The position numbers and the translations under genes are program-made. The notes under the pieces are model-generated. The model saw only the letters and a program-made list of their open reading frames with translations, had not been told where the DNA came from and did not search any database. From the NCBI RefSeq assembly GCF_014269395.1, contig NZ_JACOGK010000006.1:1-64000 (forward strand): DNA of 64,000 nt, in the 5' to 3' direction. Positions 1-10,430 of the stretch are shown here, piece by piece. Positions within the stretch are counted from its first letter, which is position 1, and the number at the start of each line of letters is the position of its first letter. This DNA comes from Megasphaera hominis. GTDB lineage: Bacteria; Bacillota; Negativicutes; Veillonellales; Megasphaeraceae.

Positions 1-155
1 TACTTCTCCAAGTTGATTCCCTCCATGAATCTGTTGAAAACCAACACCGGATCGCAAATATCCAGAAAATCTGAAATATATAGTGGCAAAATTGCCTGTT
101 TTGGTTTAGAATAATTAGTGGTTGAATTTTTCATTGGTTATGTAAATTTTACCAC

Positions 156-198
156 AAAAGGAGGTCCGCTGACTCGAAAGAGTCGGTGGACCTCCTTT
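156..198 (-). terminator. Terminator of the DUF1934-argS-pyrG operon
   Basis: An 11-bp outer stem (AAAGGAGGTCC with GGACCTCCTTT) encloses a second short stem (GACTC with GAGTC). Read leftward it ends in a short T run, 40 bases past the pyrG stop. The remaining bases 1-155 hold no recognisable gene. A 37-codon reading frame is open from the left edge to a stop at 112-114 on the plus strand, but I cannot identify it. Confidence 0.8.
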
Positions 199-239
199 GT
201 TATTTGGGTCTGTGTTATTTCACAGCCCCACGGACGGAC

Positions 240-1940
<1,701 letters not shown>

Positions 1941-1945
1941 TTATA

Positions 1946-3610
1946 TTACATTTTTTCCGGTGCGGAAACCCCTAAAATACCGAGACATGCGGCAATAGTA
2001 ATCCGCACGGCTGTAACCAGTGCTAATCTGGCCTTTTCCAGTTCCTCATCTTCCTGTATAATCCGGCAACGGTTATAGAAATTATGGAACAGGCTGGCCA
2101 GTTCATAAGCATAATGGGCAATCCGGTGAGGTGCCCGTTCCCGGGCAGCAATCGTAACTTCTTCCGGGAAAGCCGCCATTTTCTTAATTAATTCCAGTTC
2201 CTGTGGTTCCTGAAGCTTATCCAGTGCCACAGCGGACCAATCGGCCGGCAATGCGCCGCCTTTTTCCTTCAGTTGCTTGTAAATACTGTAAATCCGGGCA
2301 TGGGCATACTGGATGTAATACACCGGATTTTCATTGCTGTGCGACTTGGCCAGGTCGAGGTCAAAATCGAGCTGTGTATCGAGAGACCGCATGATGAAGA
2401 AATAACGGGCTGCATCGGTGCCTACTTCTTCGATCAGCTCATTCAGTGTAATGGCCTGACCCGTACGCTTACTCATCTTGACAGGCTTGCCATCGCGGAA
2501 GAGGCTGACCATCTGCAGGAGCAGTACTTCCAGCTGCTTCGGATCATAGCCTAAAGCTGCCATGGAAGCCTTGACGCGGGCGACGTAGCCGTGATGATCG
2601 GCACCCCAGATGTTGATCATCTTCTTAAAGCCCCGTTCATACTTATTCTTGTGATAAGCAATGTCAGCCGCCAAATAGGTCGGCACACCATTATCACGGA
2701 TAATGACGCGGTCTTTATCGTCGCCATATTCCGTAGAGCGGAGCCACAAGGCGCCATCCTTTTCATAGGCCTTGCCACGGGCCTTCAATTCTTCACAGGC
2801 CGCCTGGATTGCAGCCGGATGCAGGGTCCGTTCGCTAAACCACTGGTCATACTGGACATTGAAAACGGCCAGATCGTGTTTCAGTGCTTTCAATTTTTCT
2901 GCATACGCCCGGTCCTTAAAATAGGTCAGCCGTTCTGCTTCCGGCATGGATAAATAGGCATCGCCATCCTGATCGATAATGGCCTGCGCCGTGTCGATGA
3001 TATCGTGGCCGTGATAGCCGTTTTCCGGTATTTCCGAGGGCTTGCCGAGAAGTTCCAAATAGCGGGCGTTGACCGAAGCAGCCAGGTTATCCATCTGGTT
3101 GCCAGCGTCATTAATATAGTATTCGGCCTGCACGTTATAGCCGGCCTTGCGCATGAGGTTGACAAGGGCACTGCCATAGGCGGCGCCACGGCCATGCCCT
3201 ACGTGCAGCGGTCCCGTCGGGTTGGCACTTACATATTCGACCTGTACCGTATCATCTTCCCGTACAGGTGCCTGGCCATAGGTTTCACCGGCAGCCAGAA
3301 TCTGCTGTAACGTGTCGTAAATGACCGTGTGGTTTAAGAAAAAGTTAATAAAGCCGGCACCGGCAATTTCTGCATGGTTCAACCAGGGATACTCCATCTG
3401 GTCAACGATCGCCTGGGCGATCAGCTTCGGTGCTTTGTGAGCAACACGGGCAGACTGCATTGCTATATTCGTTGCGAAATCGCCAAATTCTTTCTGCGGT
3501 GGTACTTCCAGGCTGACCTCAGGATAGTCCCCGGCCGGCAGCGTACCTGCCTGTACAGCCTGTGCCAATGCGTCTTTAATTCCCCGCTTCAGTAATTCTT
3601 TTATTTCCAT
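1946..3610 (-). CDS. argS: Arginyl-tRNA synthetase
   Basis: Class I aminoacyl-tRNA synthetase that charges tRNA-Arg. The 554-residue product carries the N-terminal tRNA-binding domain (about residues 1-100), the HIGH signature as HVGH at 136-139, the KMSKR loop at 378-382, and the helical anticodon-binding domain ending in the typical terminal Met. The start has a GGAGG site 9 bases upstream. Its first codons overlap the end of the DUF1934 gene by 10 bp, so translation is probably coupled. No T-box leader is seen upstream. Confidence 0.97.
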   Translation of the reverse strand: MEIKELLKRGIKDALAQAVQAGTLPAGDYPEVSLEVPPQKEFGDFATNIAMQSARVAHKAPKLIAQAIVDQMEYPWLNHAEIAGAGFINFFLNHTVIYDTLQQILAAGETYGQAPVREDDTVQVEYVSANPTGPLHVGHGRGAAYGSALVNLMRKAGYNVQAEYYINDAGNQMDNLAASVNARYLELLGKPSEIPENGYHGHDIIDTAQAIIDQDGDAYLSMPEAERLTYFKDRAYAEKLKALKHDLAVFNVQYDQWFSERTLHPAAIQAACEELKARGKAYEKDGALWLRSTEYGDDKDRVIIRDNGVPTYLAADIAYHKNKYERGFKKMINIWGADHHGYVARVKASMAALGYDPKQLEVLLLQMVSLFRDGKPVKMSKRTGQAITLNELIEEVGTDAARYFFIMRSLDTQLDFDLDLAKSHSNENPVYYIQYAHARIYSIYKQLKEKGGALPADWSAVALDKLQEPQELELIKKMAAFPEEVTIAARERAPHRIAHYAYELASLFHNFYNRCRIIQEDEELEKARLALVTAVRITIAACLGILGVSAPEKM

Positions 3611-4038
3611 GTCGTCTTGTCCTCCTGCACCGTAATTGTCAATTGATTATAAATCGCACCCATGCCGGTGATGGTTACGTCAAACTCGATTTCAATCGTG
3701 CCTATGCCATCTACGAGCTGTACCCGGCAGGCGTAGGTCTTGATGATGAGCAGCGTCCGTCCCAAGGGCGTATCATACCAGGACGTCGTTTCCATGCCTG
3801 GCCGGAATTCCTGCCGTTGCTGCATGGCGCCGGTCCGCAGCACACAGACCGTCCCGTCCGCTAGTACCTTGATGGTCGTAGTCACGCCTTCTAAACTACT
3901 AATGGCGCTTTCCTTATACACAATATACTGGGACCGTTCCTTCTTATAGTACTTTCCCTCGGAAACCAGTTCCAGTGTTTGTGATTCACCCTTTTCGTCT
4001 CGCTGCAAGCTTTTAATGCTTACGATAATCGGTTTCAC
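3601..4038 (-). CDS. DUF1934 family protein (calycin-like beta-barrel)
   Basis: A 145-residue protein of the DUF1934 family, commonly found directly upstream of argS in Firmicutes. The function is unknown; the family fold resembles small beta-barrels. I place the start at the GTG at 4038 (product VKPIIVSIKS...), because AAGGAAAGG precedes it, whereas the in-frame ATG further upstream has no ribosome binding site and would add a tail unlike the family. The 3' end overlaps argS by 10 bp. It is the first gene of the argS-pyrG operon. Confidence 0.85.
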   Translation of the reverse strand: MKPIIVSIKSLQRDEKGESQTLELVSEGKYYKKERSQYIVYKESAISSLEGVTTTIKVLADGTVCVLRTGAMQQRQEFRPGMETTSWYDTPLGRTLLIIKTYACRVQLVDGIGTIEIEFDVTITGMGAIYNQLTITVQEDKTTWK

Positions 4039-4080
4039 GCGTTTCCAACCTTTCCTTACCATTAACAACTTAATGTTACT

Positions 4081-4109
4081 ATTATATATCAAGCGTCCAA
4101 AAAAATAAA
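4081..4109 (-). promoter_or_regulatory. Probable promoter of DUF1934-argS-pyrG
   Basis: A perfect TATAAT (minus strand, 4081-4086) lies 42 bases before the GTG start. The upstream stretch is very T-rich and has no good -35 box, so this call rests on the -10 alone. Confidence 0.45.
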
Positions 4110-4167
4110 TAAAAAAATTATGAATGTTTAAGACAGTATATTTAAAACATTTGTTCTCTGTTTTTTT

Positions 4168-4211
4168 CAAAAAAAGAGCAGGGTAATCCGGACAGCTCCG
4201 GCTTACCCTGC
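4168..4211 (-). terminator. Terminator after the small ORF
   Basis: Stem GCAGGGTAA with TTACCCTGC plus an inner CCGG stem, followed leftward by a run of Ts, four bases beyond the stop of the 51-codon gene. Confidence 0.85.
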
Positions 4212-4214
4212 GTC

Positions 4215-4370
4215 TTACATATGCAGGCCTTCTTTTAATTTTGCAAAAATCTTTTCTTCTTCCTCTGTCAGCGTACGTCCTAAATCGATCTGCAGCTCTT
4301 CACCATTGCTGCGGGCCTTTTCTTCTTCATGGGGATCGCCGCTTTTGGCAGTATTGTCGCGAATGATCAT
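4215..4370 (-). CDS. Small acidic protein, 51 residues, unknown
   Basis: An open frame from ATG at 4370 to TAA gives MIIRDNTAKSGD... ending LKEGLHM. It is rich in Glu and Lys, with no Cys, no membrane segment and a probable C-terminal helix after LTEEEEK. The case for a real gene is its own signals: a near-perfect AAAGGAGG seven bases before the ATG, a TATAAT promoter just upstream, and a strong terminator right after the stop. I know no family for it. It sits alone between the fprA terminator and the DUF1934 promoter, so it is a single-gene transcript. Confidence 0.75.
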   Translation of the reverse strand: MIIRDNTAKSGDPHEEEKARSNGEELQIDLGRTLTEEEEKIFAKLKEGLHM

Positions 4371-4396
4371 CGTATACGCCTCCTTTCCGTGCCTCT

Positions 4397-4424
4397 ATTA
4401 TATCATAAAAACGCTGCCTTTCCA
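4397..4424 (-). promoter_or_regulatory. Promoter of the 51-codon gene
   Basis: TATAAT at 4397-4402 with TGGAAA at 4419-4424 (minus strand, 16-bp spacer). It lies between the fprA terminator and the small gene. Confidence 0.6.
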
Positions 4425-4426
4425 GC

Positions 4427-4454
4427 AAAAAAGCCACCTCAACGAGGTGGCTTT
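4427..4454 (-). terminator. Terminator of fprA
   Basis: Stem AAAGCCACCTC with GAGGTGGCTTT around a 3-base loop, followed leftward by Ts, 21 bases past the fprA stop. Confidence 0.9.
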
Positions 4455-4474
4455 CACTATTTTTGCCAAACAGA

Positions 4475-5710
4475 TCAGATAAGCGTATCCGGATCCGGAT
4501 AGGCCTTTACACTTTCGGCAATCTTATCTGCCATTTCGTCAAGGAGACCTTCATCGTCATCACGCAGGGACGATTTGATATCCATGGACGGATCCAGGAG
4601 TTCGCAGCATTTAAACTGGTTTTCTACATAATCGACCATGGTCTTGTACGCAGCCGAAGCCCAGCTGTGGTTGGCCATGACGGCAATGGTACGGTTCTGG
4701 AACATGAGCGTCTGCAGGTCGTGGAGGAAACTTTCCATAGGCAGGAAGAGATTCAGGTTATACGTCGGTGCAGCAATAACCATATGGCTGTATTCCCAGG
4801 CCTTTGCTGTAATGTAAGACGAGTGATTTTTGGATACATCGTACAGGCGTACATCCTTAACGCCGCGGCGGCTCAGTTTATTAGCCAGAATTGAAACGGC
4901 ACGGGCTGTGTCTCCATAGATGGAAGCAAAGGCGATGACGACGCCTTTCTTTTCCGGTACATATTTAGCCCAGTGGAGGTGCTTATCAATAATATATTTA
5001 ATCGTATCCGGTGTACGATAGACAACGCCGTGGAGCGGGCAAATGAAATCGAGCGGCATATTGGCAGCCTTCTGCAGGACGCGGACGACCTGCGGGCCAT
5101 ATTTGCCGACAATATTGACATAATAGCGGCGGGCCGATTCCAGATAATTTTCTTCAAAATCAACCTGGTCAGCGTAGATGTTCCCTACGGTACCAAACAT
5201 GCCAAAGGCATCAGCACTGAAGAGCATATGGTCAGTCAGATCATAGGTCATAATAACTTCCGGCCAATGAACCATAGGTGCTTTAATGAACTGCAGGGTA
5301 TGTTTGCCCAGGCACAGCTGATTGCCTTCCTTAACCGGCAGGTAATTATCCGGATAGGGGTGACGATAGAACTGTTCAAAAAGTTTAAACGTCTGGGGCT
5401 GGCCGACAATTTTGACGTCAGGATATTTTTCGATCAGGGCCAAGGCTGAGCTGGCATGGTCCGGTTCCATATGCTGAATAACGAAATAGTCCAGTTTGCG
5501 GCCGTGCAGCAAGTGTTCTACATCTTCCAAAAATTCATCGCGGCAGCTCTTATCCATCGCGTCGATAACGCACGTTTTTTCATCGTCAAAGAAATACGAG
5601 TTGTACGTTACGCCTTCGGGAATCGGAAAAATCCGTTCAAACATTGCGGATGTAAAATCGTTGCACCCCATCCAGTATACACCATTCTTGAGTTCTTCTA
5701 CTAAATACAT
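4475..5710 (-). CDS. fprA: A-type flavoprotein (flavodiiron protein), O2/NO reductase
   Basis: Flavodiiron proteins reduce O2 to water, or NO to N2O, in the cytoplasm of anaerobes, using electrons from rubredoxin or a similar donor. The 411-residue product has a metallo-beta-lactamase-like diiron domain with H80-x-E82-x-D84-H85, H148, D167 and H227 as metal ligands. A C-terminal flavodoxin domain starts near residue 258 with the FMN phosphate loop ASIYGDTARA. There is no C-terminal rubredoxin extension, so the electron donor must be a separate protein. Start supported by AAAGGAGG. Single-gene transcript with its own terminator. Confidence 0.95.
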   Translation of the reverse strand: MYLVEELKNGVYWMGCNDFTSAMFERIFPIPEGVTYNSYFFDDEKTCVIDAMDKSCRDEFLEDVEHLLHGRKLDYFVIQHMEPDHASSALALIEKYPDVKIVGQPQTFKLFEQFYRHPYPDNYLPVKEGNQLCLGKHTLQFIKAPMVHWPEVIMTYDLTDHMLFSADAFGMFGTVGNIYADQVDFEENYLESARRYYVNIVGKYGPQVVRVLQKAANMPLDFICPLHGVVYRTPDTIKYIIDKHLHWAKYVPEKKGVVIAFASIYGDTARAVSILANKLSRRGVKDVRLYDVSKNHSSYITAKAWEYSHMVIAAPTYNLNLFLPMESFLHDLQTLMFQNRTIAVMANHSWASAAYKTMVDYVENQFKCCELLDPSMDIKSSLRDDDEGLLDEMADKIAESVKAYPDPDTLI

Positions 5711-5764
5711 GCTAATGTGCCTCCTTTTATTCGTTACAGGTACTGCTGATCGTTTGCCATACCT

Positions 5765-5773
5765 ATCATACCA
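5765..5773 (-). promoter_or_regulatory. Extended -10 promoter of fprA
   Basis: TGGTATGAT (TGn plus TATGAT) on the minus strand, about 55 bases before the fprA ATG. No good -35 box, as is usual for extended -10 promoters. Confidence 0.45.
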
Positions 5774-5816
5774 TGTTTGTAGCTAAGAATAAATATCCAG
5801 GCAAAATTGATCTGCC

Positions 5817-7109
5817 CTATTTGTCGCTTTTTGTCTTGTCTGTCGTCTTGGCCTTATTCTGGTCACTGCTCTGGCCGGATTTGTCCGCTGCGCTTTCGCC
5901 CCGGACGGTATCGGCTTCGCCGCTCGTCGTCCGGCTGGTCTTATCGGTATCCTGTGCCGCCAGATCATCAGCCCGTTGTTGTTCTTCTGACACCTGGCTC
6001 TTGGTACTTCTGTCCGTGGCTGCCGGACCGCTGGCCAGGGATTCGGCTTCCTGAATTAAGTGCAGGAGTTCGTCGCGGTCGGCCTGGGATAAGCCCTTAC
6101 TATCGTCGAGCAGGGATTTAACCTGGCTGGCCAAATCTTCTGCCTGCGAGCGGGCACCGCTGCGGCTGACACGGCCTGACTGGTAGTTGCGGTTTAAATC
6201 GCGCAGGGCGCTGGCAATTTCCAGCGTCTTGGTCCGCACCTTGCTCATGGCCAGTTCATCGTCACGCTGTTTCTTGGCGTCTGCATCGTGAAGCTTCTTA
6301 TCTTCTTCCCTGTTTTCCAGCAATTCTTCCTGCTTTTGCTGGGATACCTTCGCCAAGGCTTCTGACGTAATGTGGGTACCTGTATAGTATTCATAGCCCA
6401 TATAGCCCAAAATCAAAAGGGGAATAAAAAGGACGAGGATTTCTAAACGGCGCATATGGGCTGCCCGTTTCCAGCTGATCGTATTCCTGCGCCGGATTTC
6501 CATAATCAGGACGACGACCAAAATGGCTACGATGGCAAATAAGGCCACATAAATAGCCAGTTTATGCCACACCGTCGCCTGCAGGCTGACTTTGGACGGC
6601 GACGAATTTTTCAGGTTCCACATGTATGTGCTGCCCTGTTCATCCGACTTGGCCGCGTTGCTTTTTACATTGGTGCCTGACGGGAAGGAAATGATATATT
6701 CCAAATCGACACCATTTTCTTCCATAGGCGTACCCAGACGTAAATCGGCAATGCTGTTGGGCGTGTAATCATAATCAATATAATAGGTGGAACAAAAGAA
6801 TCCATCGTGTGTCTTGTGGACGATATGGTCTACAGAGCTGCGGTTTGCCCCGTCTTTGGTAATGGTTTTCATAGCCCGGAAGCCTTCACCATTGCCATTG
6901 TCATAGTCCATAATCGTGTAATTACGCTTCTGGAATTCATCGGCATCAGCCCGCAGTTTTTTCTGGCCCGCTGCTGTTTCCGATACTTTCAGCACATCCT
7001 GGGTTTCACTGCCATCGTCGTGAATAATCGTTTGTGCCCGAAAGCCGGAAAGCAGTAAAAAGGAACAAGCCAGAATCACTGTCAGTCCCAGTTTCAGATA
7101 GGTTTTCAT
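5817..7109 (-). CDS. Membrane protein with LppM-like domain and charged C-terminal tail
   Basis: Not firmly assigned. From the ATG at 7109 the 430-residue product begins MKTYLKLGLTVILACSFLLLSG, a signal peptide or first membrane segment. A roughly 160-residue extracytoplasmic region resembles LppM/DUF3153-type domains. Two membrane segments follow (WHKLAIYVALFAIVAILVVV and LEILVLFIPLLILGYMGYEY). The last 170 residues are a Lys/Glu/Asp/Gln-rich, probably coiled-coil tail ending in low-complexity Ser/Thr/Lys. GGAGG lies 11 bases before this ATG. An alternative ATG at 7133 overlaps the previous gene by ATGA and would add eight residues. Third gene of an operon with DUF2157 and GDYXXLXY proteins. 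Confidence 0.7.
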   Translation of the reverse strand: MKTYLKLGLTVILACSFLLLSGFRAQTIIHDDGSETQDVLKVSETAAGQKKLRADADEFQKRNYTIMDYDNGNGEGFRAMKTITKDGANRSSVDHIVHKTHDGFFCSTYYIDYDYTPNSIADLRLGTPMEENGVDLEYIISFPSGTNVKSNAAKSDEQGSTYMWNLKNSSPSKVSLQATVWHKLAIYVALFAIVAILVVVLIMEIRRRNTISWKRAAHMRRLEILVLFIPLLILGYMGYEYYTGTHITSEALAKVSQQKQEELLENREEDKKLHDADAKKQRDDELAMSKVRTKTLEIASALRDLNRNYQSGRVSRSGARSQAEDLASQVKSLLDDSKGLSQADRDELLHLIQEAESLASGPAATDRSTKSQVSEEQQRADDLAAQDTDKTSRTTSGEADTVRGESAADKSGQSSDQNKAKTTDKTKSDK

Positions 7110-7129
7110 GCGTATCGTTTCCTCCATCA

Positions 7130-7795
7130 TCATTCTTCCTTCGGTGGTACCATTCCCGTTTCGACAAGAGACTTTTTATTGGCCGTCTTTGTCTTGTCCT
7201 GCCCTTGCTGTTTAGCCCGGGCTGCTTCCATGGCTGCGCCGTTGCTCGAAGATTCAATGGGTATGCCATTGACATAAATCCCTTCGATGACGCCCAGCCC
7301 ATGTTTAATCCGGATACTGGCCAGGACACTATCGTTCGGAGCAATATCGTAGATACCGTCTGACTTATCCGGAGCAATGCGATAACGGTCAAAGCCAACC
7401 TGGAACTGTACCTTCCCATCATGGAAGGCTACGACCTTGGCTTCCATATAATCGCCGCCGATTAACGGCTTAGAAGCAGAAGCCCCCTTGATTTCCATGA
7501 GGCCCTGGTCATTACGCGAAATATGTACATAAATCGTTTCCTGTTCTTCCGGCGGATCCGCATCAAGCCAGGTCGTCGTATCTTCCGGAAAGACGACACG
7601 CATATAATCCGTGCCAAAGCCGGATAATTCCAGGCGGGGTACACACTGCCACTGATAGGGAATGCCATCGACAGTGATATTGTGCCAGCGCCAGCCAAAA
7701 TAACCGAGTGCCCCGAGCTGTATGACAGCTGCCAGGAAAAATACACCCCAGCGAAATCCCCGGCCTGGCGAAAAGGTCAAATTGGGTACTTTCAT
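7130..7795 (-). CDS. GDYXXLXY family membrane protein
   Basis: A 221-residue protein with one N-terminal membrane segment (FRWGVFFLAAVIQLGALGYF) and an extracytoplasmic domain. It contains GDYMEAKVVAF, a variant of the GDYXXLXY signature that names the family. The role is unknown. The family is typically encoded beside DUF2157 or DUF4401 membrane proteins, exactly as here: its start overlaps the DUF2157 stop by 4 bp (ATGA), and its own stop lies close to the next start. The two proteins therefore probably form one membrane complex. The C terminus is a charged, disordered tail. Confidence 0.8.
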   Translation of the reverse strand: MKVPNLTFSPGRGFRWGVFFLAAVIQLGALGYFGWRWHNITVDGIPYQWQCVPRLELSGFGTDYMRVVFPEDTTTWLDADPPEEQETIYVHISRNDQGLMEIKGASASKPLIGGDYMEAKVVAFHDGKVQFQVGFDRYRIAPDKSDGIYDIAPNDSVLASIRIKHGLGVIEGIYVNGIPIESSSNGAAMEAARAKQQGQDKTKTANKKSLVETGMVPPKEE

Positions 7796-9561
7796 TTTTC
7801 ATTTTCTCCTTCCGTAGACCATGGCGAATGGGTAAAATGTTTTTCCCGTTTCGGTTTCGCAACCGGCGTTCCCCACGGCGAGGTACTGCCTGCCGCCGGT
7901 TTCGCTGGCTGCTGCGTCCGCGCCGCCCTTCTGGGCTGGGGCACCGTAACCTGCGGCAGGGGAATATCATCGGGATTATGAAAAACAGGCGGCACGAAAT
8001 GAGACGGCTCTGTTTCCTTCTGAATGACCGAACGCGGTGCGGCCGGCACGGGTATTTCTGCTTCAGGTGCGGCTGGCTCCTGAAGTGAATCGGGCAGATG
8101 CAGTTCTTTCATCCATTCAGGAAGTTCCTCTTCCTGAAGCGGTTCCTGCGCGGAGGCTTCAGCTGGTGCTGCTTCTGTTTCTGCTACAGGCGGCGCCGCT
8201 GCCCGGCGGCGATGGCTGCTGCGCTTTTTCCGTTCACTCCGCACCGTCGTTACCTTATGACGGATTTCCGTTCTATGCCGGACCCGTTCTGCCGTATCCT
8301 TACGCTGGCGTGATGTCCGTCTGATTTGGAAGATCAATAACGCCAGAATGATAATCCCCACAACGGGAACAAGGGGCGAGAAGCTGCCGCCCCAAAAGAC
8401 AGCTATAATCAGGCAGACGAGGATACTGAGGCCAAACTTCAAATGATTTGTCCGGCCGCCCTGATAGCCCTGGACCATTTCATAAAAGCCAATGGCGATC
8501 AAATAGAGCGACGATACGATTAAGGGCACAGAGGAATAGAGCCCGTTGCGCACCAAAATCGTTTCCGCTGCCAGGATCACGGGAATACCGGCATAAAGGA
8601 CCGGTCCCCAAAGTCTTTTCTTTACGCCTTTTACGAGAAGTGCCAGGATGGACATAAATAAGACCACCGTTACAGCCGTCGTCGTCCAGTGGAAGCCCTG
8701 TATATCGGCCACACCATACCAGGAAGCCGGCAAGGCCGAAATGAGCAGGGAGCCCGCAGCGGCACAACGGCCAAACCAGCGGAACGGCACACCCCAGGCC
8801 TTGCGGATATCGATGGAATACCCCGTCAGCATAATAGCAACAGCCAGCGTTGCCAGCAGCAGGAACGGAATATACGCCGAGTCCAGCGCTGCCAGTCCAA
8901 AGGCCGCAAAAACCGTAATAGTAATCGTCCAGGAATAGATAGCCAGGCGTACTTCATCCTGATTTTTTTGCAAGAGCCGGTAAAAAGGAACCAGCACTAC
9001 CAGGAGCACCCAAATGAATGCCGCGCCGCCGGGAGCATCGACGGGACCGCCAATGGCAGCCCAGCAAAGAACAGCCAAGGCGTATACGACAACCAGGCAG
9101 ACTGAGCGTAACAGATAGATAGCCGGCAGGCATAACAAGGCACAGACCACCAAAAAAGACGCCGTATCCCAGCCTACGTAAAAGGTCTGTTGGGCCACGG
9201 CCACGACACTGCCGACAACCAGGGCGTGGACTACGGCAACGAGCTCACCGACCCAGGTTCCCTGGCGATCGCGAAACATAGCAAAGCCTACACTGGCCTG
9301 CGATAAGAGCAAAAACACGGCAGCCGTAACGATACGTGCTGTCGGACTGATCTGATACCATAGAGATGAAATAATCCAGATCAGGACCATCCCGGCAATA
9401 GAACCGCCGACAATAGCAATAATACTTAAAAGAGGGACGGAAAAGGCCGGTCCTGCAGGCAGTGTCTGACGTATCTGCTGCCCCGCTTCCGCCGAAATCC
9501 ATCCTTTATGTATCCACTCACTCAGCTGTTCTTCCAGCCATTTTTTATCCGTTTTTCCCAT
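7792..9561 (-). CDS. DUF2157 domain polytopic membrane protein
   Basis: A 589-residue product. Residues 1-50 are a cytoplasmic helix pair (WLEEQLSEWIHKGWISAEAG) typical of the DUF2157 N terminus. About 13 hydrophobic segments follow up to roughly residue 400, and then a basic and Pro/Ala/Glu-rich cytoplasmic tail of about 180 residues with no recognisable fold. Start chosen at 9561 because GGGAGG precedes it; an in-frame start 15 codons upstream lacks one. First gene of a three-gene operon with 4-bp ATGA overlap to the next. The family function is unknown; the long tail is larger than the usual DUF2157 protein of about 350-450 residues. Confidence 0.8.
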   Translation of the reverse strand: MGKTDKKWLEEQLSEWIHKGWISAEAGQQIRQTLPAGPAFSVPLLSIIAIVGGSIAGMVLIWIISSLWYQISPTARIVTAAVFLLLSQASVGFAMFRDRQGTWVGELVAVVHALVVGSVVAVAQQTFYVGWDTASFLVVCALLCLPAIYLLRSVCLVVVYALAVLCWAAIGGPVDAPGGAAFIWVLLVVLVPFYRLLQKNQDEVRLAIYSWTITITVFAAFGLAALDSAYIPFLLLATLAVAIMLTGYSIDIRKAWGVPFRWFGRCAAAGSLLISALPASWYGVADIQGFHWTTTAVTVVLFMSILALLVKGVKKRLWGPVLYAGIPVILAAETILVRNGLYSSVPLIVSSLYLIAIGFYEMVQGYQGGRTNHLKFGLSILVCLIIAVFWGGSFSPLVPVVGIIILALLIFQIRRTSRQRKDTAERVRHRTEIRHKVTTVRSERKKRSSHRRRAAAPPVAETEAAPAEASAQEPLQEEELPEWMKELHLPDSLQEPAAPEAEIPVPAAPRSVIQKETEPSHFVPPVFHNPDDIPLPQVTVPQPRRAARTQQPAKPAAGSTSPWGTPVAKPKREKHFTHSPWSTEGENEK

Positions 9562-9635
9562 GATTCTATTGCCTCCCAGGCAGATTGCGTACGTTTTATT
9601 CTTCATGTATTCCCATATACACGTATATCTACATC

Positions 9636-9644
9636 AGTATATCA
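9636..9644 (-). promoter_or_regulatory. Extended -10 promoter of the DUF2157 operon
   Basis: TGATATACT (TGn plus TATACT) on the minus strand, about 75 bases before the start. No clear -35 box. Confidence 0.4.
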
Positions 9645-9666
9645 CAAAAAACAAAAATCCCATACG

Positions 9667-9708
9667 AAAAAAAGGCCTTGTCTGCATAATTTACAGTCAA
9701 GACCTTTT
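9667..9708 (-). terminator. Terminator of the usp gene
   Basis: Interrupted stem AAAGGTCTTGaCTG with CAGaCAAGGCCTTT, then a T run read leftward, 20 bases past the stop. Confidence 0.8.
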
Positions 9709-9727
9709 AGAGACAATTTATACCGGC

Positions 9728-10174
9728 TTATTTTACGATTAATACCGGGCAAGGAGCATGCGTAACGACATAACTGCTGACAGACCCCATGAACAATCCC
9801 TTCAGTGGCCCGAGGCCGCGGCTGCCCATGACAATCAGATCGGCTTCGTACTTTTTCGCAACAGAAAGTACAGCCGGTCCCGGCGAACCTACTTCAAAGA
9901 CGCTCTTTACTTCCACATCCTGGGGAATTTCCTTAGAAAATTCTTCCAGCACGCCTTTCCCTTCTTCTTCCATATCCAAGGCTACCTGTTCCGTTACATA
10001 GCCACTGGCATTCGGAATCTGATCGAAATTAGAAATAACCGATACGATATTTGCTACATATACGAGCGTAATCGATGCCTGCATCGAAGTTGCCAGCAGT
10101 ACGGCGTGTTCCAATGCCCGTTTGGAGTTTACTGACCCATCGGTAGGAACGACAATATTTTTGTAAGCTTTCAT
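9728..10174 (-). CDS. Universal stress protein, UspA family
   Basis: A single-domain 148-residue UspA protein, a cytoplasmic dimer-forming nucleotide-binding stress protein. The N terminus has KNIVVPTDGSVNSKRAL. The C-terminal half has GSRGLGPLKGLFMGS, which fits G-2x-G-9x-G-S, so this is the ATP-binding subtype. Start supported by AGGAGGGATTACC. It is a stand-alone gene with its own terminator, divergent from the antiporter gene across a 435-bp gap. Confidence 0.92.
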   Translation of the reverse strand: MKAYKNIVVPTDGSVNSKRALEHAVLLATSMQASITLVYVANIVSVISNFDQIPNASGYVTEQVALDMEEEGKGVLEEFSKEIPQDVEVKSVFEVGSPGPAVLSVAKKYEADLIVMGSRGLGPLKGLFMGSVSSYVVTHAPCPVLIVK

Positions 10175-10421
10175 GGTAATCCCTCCTGTCTTACCTTAAC
10201 TATATATGTTATATATTCGCTGTTTCCCCTTTTTTTCCTGCTTTTCCTGTACGAATTCAGTAAAATATTTACAAGTATTTCTTTTTTGATAGCTACTATC
10301 TTCTTTTTTCTGTCAGTACATATATTTCCTTATATATAACGAACCGGAAAAATACATTTCAAGTCATTATTAGCTTCTTTTCGATATGTACAAATATGCA
10401 TAGCAAAGAGACTCTCTCTTA

Positions 10422-10430
10422 TGTTATAAT
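10422..10430 (+). promoter_or_regulatory. Extended -10 promoter of the antiporter gene
   Basis: TGTTATAAT (TGn plus TATAAT). The gap 10175-10609 is AT-rich and otherwise empty of genes. Transcription from here would give an untranslated leader of about 170 bases with no hairpin that I can assign. Confidence 0.45.

Noticed and set aside
3611..4170. T-box leader upstream of argS
   Set aside because: The AGGGTGG-type T-box core is not present; the DUF1934 gene occupies the region.
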